Source of the DNA: Goniomonas avonlea
Taxonomy: Eukaryota; Cryptophyceae; Goniomonadida; Goniomonadaceae
Direction of reading: 5' to 3'
DNA: 25,610 nt
NCBI GenBank assembly: GCA_003573635.1
Contig: QUTJ01031831.1
Span: 1 to 25,610, forward strand
A program made the translations under genes and the position numbers. How positions within the stretch are numbered: the first letter of the stretch is position 1; the number at the start of each line of letters is the position of its first letter. Of the stretch, positions 1 to 12,429 are shown in pieces. The notes beneath the pieces were generated by a model. It was not told where the DNA came from. It worked only from the letters and a program-made list of their open reading frames with translations, and ran no database searches.

Positions 1-42
<42 letters not shown>
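1..42. repeat. (CT)n microsatellite at window edge
   Basis: The window opens with an uninterrupted run of about 21 CT dinucleotides. It continues off the left edge, so its full length is unknown. It lies about 170 bp upstream of the SMC3 start codon and could be promoter-proximal or part of the 5' leader. Confidence 0.95.
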
Positions 43-45
<3 letters not shown>

Positions 46-215
46 AGTGCGCTGCCCGTGTGTGCACACCCGGCTGACGTCTGGCGCCGTTTGGTGGATT
101 CGGTAGCGTTTTTGCGATACCGTACTGCGATTGACTTTTGACCGTGACTTTGGCGGCAAAGTCACCGACTTGTTGTGAGCCCAAGCCGCCGTGCGCTCGC
201 AAGGCGGGACCAGGG
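43..215 (+). promoter_or_regulatory. Presumed SMC3 promoter / 5' leader
   Basis: This non-coding stretch separates the CT microsatellite from the SMC3 ATG. The SMC3 frame stays open upstream of the ATG (from 138), but those residues do not resemble an SMC N-terminus, which normally starts right at the first beta strand (MxIK...). I see no clear TATA box. The promoter role is inferred from position only. Confidence 0.4.
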
Positions 216-5614
<5,399 letters not shown>

Positions 5615-5626
<12 letters not shown>

Positions 5627-5713
5627 AGTCTTTGCTCCAACCTGGTGCAAACCGCAGTGCCCGGGGGGCGGTGAGGATTGAAGTGTGACGAGGAGTGAAG
5701 TGTGTGCTCCAGC
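5615..5713 (+). repeat. Tandem copy of the SMC3 stop-codon region
   Basis: The stretch at 5615-5640, which carries the last SMC3 codons and the TGA, is repeated 72 bp downstream at 5687-5712 as GACGAGGAGTGAAGT followed by a similar TG-CTCCA tail. The second copy lies in the presumed 3' UTR and codes for nothing needed. It is a small local duplication of an exon end. Confidence 0.7.
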
Positions 5714-6078
5714 TCCAACTCGACGCATAACGACGTGCCTTGGCTGCGCGCGCTCGTGCGCTTGCATCGTGTGTACCTTCCATGTCCTGTAGCCACACGC
5801 ACTTCGACTTCTGATTCTCCCGATTCCCAACCGCCTTGGGATCACGGCGTCATAATTTCCTTCTCAAGGAAGTTGAACCACCCGCTGGCTCGCATTTCTC
5901 GTGTTGCTGGCCTCGTTTCTCACTTCGGTGATCAGGATACGTTGCCCAACTCTCGACGGATGCGCGCCGGCACCACTCTCGATTTGCTTTGATTGCGATT
6001 CTCTCCTTTGTGTGAGCAGCGACTACAACAAGAATGGCCGATGAACTTCCAGACTACACTTGGAAAATAAATGGCTTG
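5627..6078. other. SMC3 3' region, convergent intergenic space
   Basis: This is presumed 3' UTR and spacer between SMC3 (+) and the small minus-strand gene ending at 6079. A 96-codon plus-strand frame (5702-5992) is open, but it has no recognisable domain and no clear splice context, so I do not call it a gene. A 17-codon ORF begins at 6034. An AATAAA-like string occurs at about 6065 on the plus strand. Confidence 0.5.
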
Positions 6079-6533
6079 TTACATTAAAGCACCTCCACCA
6101 CACAAATCTTTCTTGGCACCACGACGTCCTCCACCAGGCATCAAGTTACCACTATTTGGTTGATGAATATAGTCTTTGGAATCATCAATCGTCGGCCTAA
6201 TTGACAACAACTCTTTCAATGCTGCTCCAAATCGCCGGGAGCCAACAACCTCGTGCGGCGTGGGGCTGCTCTGACATTGCCATGAGAATTAAAGTGCGGC
6301 ATGGCCCCTTTGCCCAAATGCACAAAGTGTACCCGCGCATGGACGCGGTCACGGACGAGGAATTAAGCAGCAACAAAAGAACACGATCACAACCTAACTG
6401 GGTCTGCCAGGCCGAACTGCGGAATCTGATTAAGGATGCAAGCAAATGGATCTTCTTTCTGAACTTTAAAATGAATTTCCACCCGCCCCATCAAGTTCGA
6501 CACTGCAGTGCGGTGTAGAAAATTTTCCTTCAT
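6079..6533 (-). CDS. Small hypothetical protein, two exons
   Basis: Candidate gene on the minus strand: exon 1 6533-6394, a 125-bp intron (6269-6393), exon 2 6268-6079, giving 109 residues. Exon 1 encodes a smooth soluble-looking stretch (FKVQKEDPFACILNQIPQFG). Exon 2 encodes FGAALKELLSIRPTIDD and ends in a Gly/Arg/Lys-rich tail with GGGRRGAKKD. I do not recognise the family. The ATG lies only 23 bp beyond the collagen stop codon on the same strand, which is unusually close. Part of exon 1 may instead be a last collagen exon: a 58-bp GT-AG intron from the AAGTAATT at the collagen stop would lead to a different short ending. Support is an open frame and compatible splice phases only. Confidence 0.38.
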
Positions 6534-6556
6534 TCAAAACACACAGTGCCCCGCAA

Positions 6557-8984
6557 TTACTTTGCGGCAGCGCAGGCCGGGCAGGTTCCGCCAACGGCTA
6601 AGATGGGCGTGCCAGGAGCAGGCGTGGCCGCGGGGGCCGGGGTGGGCACCGGGGCGCCTGTTGCACCAGCGCCAGGCAGGGTCGTCTGCGTTGCAGGTCA
6701 GAGCACCTGGGTCAAATGTGCCATATCCATCGCCAAATTGGCAATCGCTATGGTGATTCCAATACAAAACAGCAGCCGGTAGTATCGCCAGAAATGATGA
6801 TGGTGGGTGGAGTGCTCTCAGTGACATTGCACGTGATCATGATCGTGATGGTGATCATGATCCTGACCGTGACCGTGACCGTGACAGTGAGATTGGATCG
6901 GTGGACTGTGCCCGAGAAACCAATTTCGCGAATTGAAATCGTAAGAGAGATTGAGATAGATCGTCTGAGATCGTAACGATCATGATAACTGGGCTGGCTG
7001 TCTCACCAGACCCCCTGCAGTGTCAGCGTCTACGTGGGCGTGTCCGCGTGGCTGCGTGTGGGGGCACGGCCCTCTGCAGAGATGTAATCTCCGTGCGTGC
7101 GTGCGTGTGTGGGGGTCTGGAGGCACAGACCCTCTGCACGTGCCTCCGGGCGACAGCATCTACGTGGGTGAGTGCGTGCGCGTGCGGGGGTCTGGACGCA
7201 CCTGGGGGACCACAGGAGCAGCGCCAGGAGCACCAGCAGCTCCGGCCGGACCCATAGGTCCAGGAACACCAGGAAGCCCGGGGTTGCCGGGAGTGCCTGG
7301 CTTGCCATCCTTTCCAGCCATGCCGTCCCGGCCGGGGGCTCCACCTGGGCCTTGCATCCCGGGTTTACCTGTGACATAGAATGAGGAAGAGTTGCTGGGG
7401 GGGGGGGGGGGGCTTGAGTTGCTGGGGGTCCTGGCATGCCATCCCTCTGCAGTGCCTTGTTCCTAAGTGCTGAAATACTTTCTCTTCCACACTCTCTCTC
7501 CCTCTCTCTCTCTCTTTCAGTGTTGCAATCATGCCGTCCCGACCCGGACTTAACCTGGACGTTGTAACCCGGGTTTACCTGCTCAACATAGAATGAGAAA
7601 AAGACACAAGGAAGGGGTTGACGAAAGGAAGTGCTGAACGAGAGAGGGTCCTGAACGAGAAGTGCTAATCGGGCGGACGAGACGAAGCCAAGCACAGCGG
7701 CCAGATTTCGATTCTAGGAAACCGCTTGCAGCCAAAACGATTGGACAAGAGAGTAGAAAACCCACGCACCAGCGAGGCCGTCAACGCCCTGAGGACCACG
7801 AGGTCCGGGAACCCCAGGGGGGCCAGCGGCGCCATCTTTGCCCGGAGTCCCGTTCACACCATTGGTGCCATCTCGGCCGGGGGGGCCGACAGATCCTGGG
7901 ATGCCTGCACCATAGAGTCAGACACATGGGCATCGCTACAGTCACTGAAGTGTTGTGTGCCGCAATGCGCAGGCTCACCTGGAGGACCGTCGTTGCCAAC
8001 CGCCCCGGGAAGACCGTCAGCTCCTGAAACAGGGTCAGTCCCCTTGGCCAACCTATTTCTCTGATACATGCAAAAAAGAGGTCTCATGTCCACACCTGGA
8101 GGTCCTGGTGATCCAGGCTTGCCAGGTTGGCCATTCTCTCCAGGTGCACCAGGTGCACCCTTGGAGCCTGGAAGACCAATCGGCCCGTTCACACCTGTGG
8201 CGAGTTTGAACAACAACAAAAAACAAGAGGGATGTTGTGGGCGAAACGCTAGGCATGCAAGGAAGAGTGGCGCACCCGGCAATCCGTTCAGGCCAGGCTT
8301 TCCTGGAGGACCAGGTGGGCCCTCCTCTCCCGGCCGTCCAGGAGCTCCGACGTAAGAGATCCCTGGCCGACCACTAGCGCCAGTCAAACCGGGCCTACCC
8401 TGAATGCCTTGTGGACCTGGCAGTCCATTACGCCCCCTGGGTCCGCGCTGACCAGGAAAACCACGTGGACCGACCAGGGGTCCCTTTCGGTCGAGAATTT
8501 CGACCTCATTTGTCAGGTGTTCGTCATTGATAACCAACGCTTGGATAGAAGCTACTGCTGTCGCGAGGTCGCGACGAAGCTGGAGATACTTGGCAACCGT
8601 CAGGGTTGACGTGGGCGAGTGTTCCATAGTCGCCATCTTTGACTCAAGAAACGCGAGCTTCTTCTTGGCAGCAATAAGGGTTGGGTCCTGGTTTCCAGTG
8701 ACCAAACATGGGCACACTACACACTGGCATGCAGGAAGCAGCGAGACGCTCTGGGGAATCTCGTATCAGACGAAATAAAGAAAAGTCTGTCAGCGGACCT
8801 CTTCAGGCTCAGCTACAAGCTCAACCACGAGTGCTGCCACCACCAAGGTGACGCACGCCAAACCAATGAGACCAATCAACTTGGTTCGCCGACTCCCAAC
8901 ACCTTGGTCGACCTCGTGGTGGACCTGAGGGTTGGGAAATGTCCCGTACGCCTCGTCCATGACCTTTCGACAAGCTTTGGCCAC
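6557..8984 (-). CDS. Single-pass membrane collagen
   Basis: A 402-residue type II membrane protein with a Gly-X-Y collagen ectodomain, expected to trimerise at the cell surface. Exons (minus): 8984-8799, 8723-8276, 8194-8096, 8023-7979, 7904-7770, 7368-7202, 6685-6557. Residues 1-35 are a short N-terminal tail, 36-57 a hydrophobic anchor ([17 protein letters not shown]), 63-68 the cysteine cluster CVVCPC, about 75-140 a probable coiled coil, 143 to about 352 Gly-X-Y triplets with one short break (ISYV), and 361-402 a Pro/Ala/Thr-rich tail ending near CPAC. Cysteine clusters flanking the helix could disulphide-bond the trimer. Introns 2-5 all split a glycine codon after its first base, and exons 3-5 are 99, 45 and 135 bp, all multiples of nine. 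The start was chosen because it is the in-frame ATG ahead of the membrane segment. The C-terminus is the least certain part. The organism's collagen family is not known to me. Confidence 0.88.
6833..6893. repeat. GATCAT / ACCGTG short tandem repeats in collagen intron 6
   Basis: A cluster of near-palindromic GATCATGATC units is followed by three consecutive GACCGT hexamers. It lies inside the 516-bp last intron of the collagen gene. No function is evident; it adds to the intron's repetitive make-up. Confidence 0.7.
7022..7235 (-). repeat. Copies of the collagen exon-6 donor region in intron 6
   Basis: On the minus strand, exon 6 ends at 7202 and the intron begins GTGCGTCCAGACCCCCGCAC. A close copy, GTGCCTCCAGACCCCCACAC, follows near 7145-7105, and a more decayed one (GTGCCCCCACACGCAGCCAC) near 7067-7047. 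The CCCACGTAGA-GCTG motif also recurs (about 7175-7160 and 7040-7025). These look like two or three rounds of local duplication of the 5' splice-site region, each carrying a GTGC that could act as a decoy donor. Confidence 0.65.
7396..7412. repeat. Homopolymer G run
   Basis: An uninterrupted run of about 17 G on the plus strand in collagen intron 5. It sits about 30 bp from the splice acceptor and reads as a C tract just upstream of that acceptor on the coding strand. It is prone to length error in sequencing. Confidence 0.9.
7493..7520. repeat. CT-rich microsatellite
   Basis: An imperfect CT dinucleotide tract in collagen intron 5, lying between the real exon 6 and its decayed copy at 7527-7598. 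It may have helped local slippage or duplication. Confidence 0.85.
7527..7598 (-). repeat. Decayed copy of collagen exon-6 acceptor and exon start
   Basis: About 72 bp in intron 5 closely match 7314-7384, the true acceptor plus the first codons of exon 6. Both read, on the minus strand, CTCATTCTATGT then CAGGTAAACCCGGG and end near GGGACGGCATG. The copy keeps an AG acceptor (TTGAGCAG) and the first triplets G-K-P-G, but then meets an in-frame TAA and loses the Gly-X-Y pattern, so it is a pseudo-exon. It could still compete as a splice acceptor. Confidence 0.85.
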
Positions 8985-9048
8985 ACCACACTCGACCAGA
9001 CCTCACCTATATGAGCCGCTTCGAGATAATCGAGCGATAGCGGCGGCG
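8985..9048. promoter_or_regulatory. 64-bp divergent promoter, collagen / exostosin-like
   Basis: Only 64 bases separate the start codons of the minus-strand collagen (8984) and the plus-strand exostosin-like gene (9049). Both transcripts must start inside this interval or inside each other's coding region. A TATA-like CTATATGAG sits at about 9008-9016. Both products enter the secretory pathway, so joint control is plausible but inferred. Confidence 0.6.
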
Positions 9049-10524
9049 ATGCGGTGGCTGCTTGTGCTCCTGCTCGCCCTCTGCGCGGGCGCTTCTGACG
9101 GTGGTTCCTGTGGATTGCAAGCGTGCGATTTCATAGATATCGACGATGATCATGACTTTTTGCTCCGTGCGACCATGCAGGTGTGTCATCTGTAGGAAGA
9201 CCTCAGCTGATACGCCGCTGTAGATGTTTTTGAATTATCCGAACCCTTACCCTGTGGTGTGGACGAAGTCGACTTTTTTGTCAATGCACGGTGTACCGTA
9301 CTATACTATATCGAGCGTCGATGGTGTCGCGGACTTTCGGCAAAGGTTCACGGGTTCTTCCGTGGTGCCGATGGTCATTCTGGAACAAGCGGGCTTTTGT
9401 GGGTTATTGCGAGACTACAAAGACATCGATTTCCCATACGTGGCAATTGCCCTTCAAAATACCAACATGGGCATCCTTAGCGACGACCCTTGGGACGTTG
9501 GGCGCAACTTGAGCATTGATGAGCGGCTGACTGTGTGCTCAGAGCTCGTGGAGGACCATAGAAAGTTTTACCGGCGGGACGTCTTATTGTGGCTCAGTTC
9601 CCCACACATCAAAGCCTTTTGGATCAATCAGCGCCCTTTCCAGGCGCATTGGAAAGTGCACGTGCTGCCCGTGGGCTTAGGGCCAACTCACTATCACATC
9701 AACCTGAACGCTTATGGCCTCTTGAATACGTTCGAGTTTTTTAACCGAACCCTCACGCGGGGCCCACGGCAGCGTGGAAACTTGTTGTCCGTGAATCACA
9801 GTTGGGAAATGAACCGTGATGCCATATTTCAGGCATGTTTACTTGCAACGTGGCCAAGCTCACCCTTTCGCAGGTCGTGAACAAAAATTTCAACGGTACC
9901 CTCGAGAATACTTATTGTACTCTCGACCCGTTTGAGGTGAGATCAATAAGCGCGTGATCATTTTTGTGGCTCATGGTGTTTCTCAGGATGAGGAGGACAT
10001 CACATCAACTGAGTACGTAGAGTGCATGATGCTCTACCGGGACGGCATCGTCAACTCTCGCTTCTGCCTGAGCCCTCGAGGCATGGGATCCGACTGTTAT
10101 AGGTGATGTTTAACCTCTATCTTGATCACACGTTTTGGCCCTTTTCATAAACGAAAGCAACCAATCAACTATCCCCAACAACAGGCACTGGGAGTCCCTC
10201 CTTGCAGGCTGCATCCCCGTGATGGAGTCCGGGCCGCTGAATTCCATGTTTCGAGGGCTGCCTGTGGTGCTGGTTGACAACTGGGAAGACGTCACCCCGT
10301 CATTCTTGGAGGTCGGTTGCCACGATATGCCCTGATTGCCGCACACCTTTCTTTCCCCCGCCTCTCCACTTTGGGGTGTGATGGATGGGAAGCGGTCAAA
10401 ATGAGGGTGACCCCCTTGGCAGGAACAGTGGCGTGTCCTGCGAGACAAGCCCGTGACTGGACTACGACGTCTGACGCTGCAGTACTACATCGACGTGATC
10501 CTCCAATCTCTGAGGACGCCATGA
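9049..10524 (+). CDS. Secreted exostosin-like (GT47-type) protein
   Basis: A 382-residue protein with an N-terminal signal peptide (MRWLLVLLLALCAGAS). Exons: 9049-9180, 9224-9832, 9874-9936, 9987-10102, 10185-10311, 10423-10524. The C-terminal third carries the block typical of exostosin-type glycosyltransferases: SRFCLSPRGMGSDCYRHWES at about 292-311, then AGCIPV and LPVVLVDNWEDVTPSFLE, ending in a helix with LTLQYYIDVILQSL. In the family this half binds the nucleotide sugar. The N-terminal half is divergent. The signal peptide suggests action in the Golgi or outside the cell; no membrane anchor is seen beyond it. Intron 2 (41 bp) appears GC-AG. Substrate and exact subfamily cannot be told. 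It is divergently paired with the collagen gene. Confidence 0.75.
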
Positions 10525-10556
10525 GAGACGCAGTCCACGACGGCTGACGCGACACT

Positions 10557-10715
10557 GCTACTCGCGAACACAATTAGTACCTGTTGCCCAGCAGTTGTCA
10601 GCAACGGTACCCCAGCCCAAAGAATATCCGTCGCAGTGCCGTGTGCGTTGAATACTGGCGTGTCTACAAAGAGATCCGCAAGCGATTTGACGAGCAAATG
10701 ATCCTCTAATGGGAG
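10557..10715 (-). repeat. Exact 159-bp inverted copy of GT41 exon 12 / intron 12 junction
   Basis: The reverse complement of this block is identical, base for base by my comparison, to 18384-18542. It holds the last 135 bp of GT41 exon 12 (reading VDTPVFNAHGTATDILWAG) plus the first 24 bp of intron 12, so it derives from genomic DNA, not cDNA. It starts 33 bp after the exostosin-like stop codon, so it would lie antisense in that gene's 3' UTR. On its own strand it has no promoter or neighbouring exons and is not a working gene. Confidence 0.93.
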
Positions 10716-10757
10716 TTGCGCTCAGCTGGCCTTGGCCTCTGAGGCTCGCGCTACAGT

Positions 10758-10932
10758 ACGAGGTGGGTGCGCTCTCAGTTCCACACCCACAACCGACGGA
10801 AAGTCACAGCTGCAGTCACAGCTGCACACAGTGCAGCTCTTTGTCGAGTTACCCAATGCGTCTCCCAGTCTCGAAACACACATGGTGCACTTTGTCGAGT
10901 ACACCGCACGAGGTGGATGTGCTCTTAGTCCC
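10758..10932 (+). repeat. Two-copy direct repeat, about 150 bp period
   Basis: ACGAGGTGGGTGCGCTCTCAG at 10758 recurs as ACGAGGTGGATGTGCTCTTAG at 10908, and TTTGTCGAGT occurs before both the later unit and near 10843. The unit ends look like short intron acceptors, so this may be another duplicated exon-intron junction, in the remains of the phosphatase-like gene. Confidence 0.5.
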
Positions 10933-11018
10933 CGCCCGCAGTCTCGTTCAGTCAACAGCGGTGCACGCAGCCACGCTACGACGATGTGCTCCACCCGTCT
11001 GATGCGGACTCGTGACGC

Positions 11019-11225
11019 GAAGTTCAAATTTTCTCGGGCCACGACACTGTGTCGGTCCTCGCCGCGGCTGGGCGCTCCCAACTGTCGTCCGCGGGCTTGC
11101 GCCAGGAATGGTACGCCCGCAGCGCTGCTCCATCTTGCGCCCTTGTTCGAATTGATGGGGCTCCACGAGTGGAGCCGCCAGCGTTCGGCGCTTCGCACCA
11201 ACGTTACACCCTGTGTCCCATCTAG
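11019..11225 (+). pseudogene. Histidine acid phosphatase-like C-terminal fragment
   Basis: A 68-codon open stretch begins EVQIFSGHDTVSVLAAAG, which fits the second catalytic motif of histidine acid phosphatases (SGHDT, with the proton-donor HD). It ends RIDGAPRVEPP...YTLCPI before TAG, resembling the family's C-terminal substrate-site edge (V-N-G...LCP). The same frame upstream (from about 10960) is open but interrupted by a TGA just before the fragment. No RHG catalytic motif is visible in the roughly 300 bp back to the 159-bp inverted repeat. It could be the remnant of a gene cut by that rearrangement, or a real last exon whose upstream exons I could not resolve. Confidence 0.42.
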
Positions 11226-12429
11226 AAACGTAGCCCTGCAGCTCTTGTGACTGTGACTTTTTGAGGTTTGAGGAATGGGTGACCCTCAACTACAGGCACT
11301 GAAGAAAGATGCGCGTCGCTCATAAGAGGAATTGAGGACAGTGCATGATGGCTCGGGACAGGGTAGGAGGTGTGACTCAGGAGGCGCCAAGGAACGCAGG
11401 ACTCTGTGTTCAGTCATAGTCAGTAGCGGCTGCTTCGGCCAACGCCTCTGCTGAGCAATGCTGATTTGCCAATGGCGTTGGCACGAATCCACGAGCCATC
11501 CGTGCGTGCAGTCCGGCCTCCCTTGACAACCTGGCCCATCCAATTGTAGGTGCCTGACAAAACACAGAATATTTTCGATGGTTATATGGCCGTGATGCGC
11601 GACGATCTCAGAAAGCTCACACTGGCTGTCCAAATCGGGGCGTGGGCGAAGGACCACGCGAGCCGACTTGGTACAATGAACGGAGCTGCAAACGAATTAG
11701 AGATCAAGCGAACCCCATAACTTTATACTAGGATTGTTTCGTAGGCAATATGCTTTGAGCTAAGGGTCCCAACAACCGTACGACGACGTAGTGGGGCGCA
11801 GAATCAGCATGCTCATCATCGGGCAGATTGACCAAAACCGTGCGCAAAGTGAAATCTTGGATGGAGTTGCAAACAAAACAAGATACCTATCAGACAGGCT
11901 TTCATGCGAAGAAGCGCAGTCCCTCATCAACACTCCCCGCCTTTGGAAGGATCAAAAAAGCTGTAATCTTCAAGTCGGCGCATCTCGTGGCCGATGCGGA
12001 CGAAATCTGGTATCGAGTCATCCCACCACGCCAGAAGGATTCCATTTCATGCATAGTTATTGTGGCTCACAAGATAATCAGTGCTTCCTCCAGCAATCGC
12101 AGCGAGTCCCGCGGTAAATGTGGAGAACAATTGGCACATCTCTTGTTTTTTTGCCGTTGGAAAAAAACCTTTGCTGGCAACCCGCCATTCCGTTGGGTTC
12201 TGACGCACCTCAAGAATGAGGGACAGCAGCTGGAGGACGGCCCTCTCCGACATCCTCAACTTGGGTGGCGGAGAGGTCAACCATTAAAAGCGGCCATTTT
12301 CCCGCGAAGATTGGACAAACACAAAACAAACTTCGGGCAAGGGGATGTGATTCGGGTAGATATTTTATCCAATTTTGTATGTAGTCAAACTTGAAGATAT
12401 GTTCTTATCCAAGACTCTCGTCGCAAAAA
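11226..12429. other. 1.2 kb without a confident gene
   Basis: No recognisable domain is found here on either strand. A 188-codon plus-strand frame (11828-12394) is the longest uninterrupted frame, unusual where introns are frequent, but its translation shows no family signature. On the minus strand a frame opening at about 12256 encodes a plausible helical start (MSERAVLQLLSLILE), followed by shorter open pieces near 12010-11900. I could not join these in consistent splice phases. The last part is the presumed promoter and leader of the GT41 gene. Confidence 0.4.
11420..11685 (-). CDS. Possible terminal exons of an unrecognised minus-strand gene
   Basis: Two candidate exons join in phase: 11685-11623 after a TTTGCAG acceptor and 11553-11420 after TTTTGTCAG, with a 69-bp GT-AG intron between. 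They encode a sensible-looking end (PSRLAWSFAHAPIWTA, then YNWMGQVVKGGRTARTDGSW) with a TGA stop. I recognise no family, and the upstream exons are not established; the open pieces up to about 12256 on the same strand may belong. Support is open frame, polypyrimidine acceptors and phase agreement only. Confidence 0.25.

Noticed and set aside
5702-5992. 96-codon ORF after SMC3
   Set aside because: It lies in the presumed 3' UTR and has no domain or convincing start context.
7030-7695. 221-codon minus-strand frame over the collagen region
   Set aside because: It is in the wrong frame over exon 6, has no Gly-X-Y pattern and crosses the pseudo-exon and microsatellite.
10485-10697. Minus-strand ORF encoding GT41 catalytic residues as an independent gene
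   Set aside because: It is the exact inverted copy of part of one exon plus intron bases, with unrelated sequence on both sides.
11828-12394. 188-codon intronless plus-strand ORF as a gene
   Set aside because: It shows no family signature and overlaps plausible minus-strand pieces; kept only as a remark on the region.
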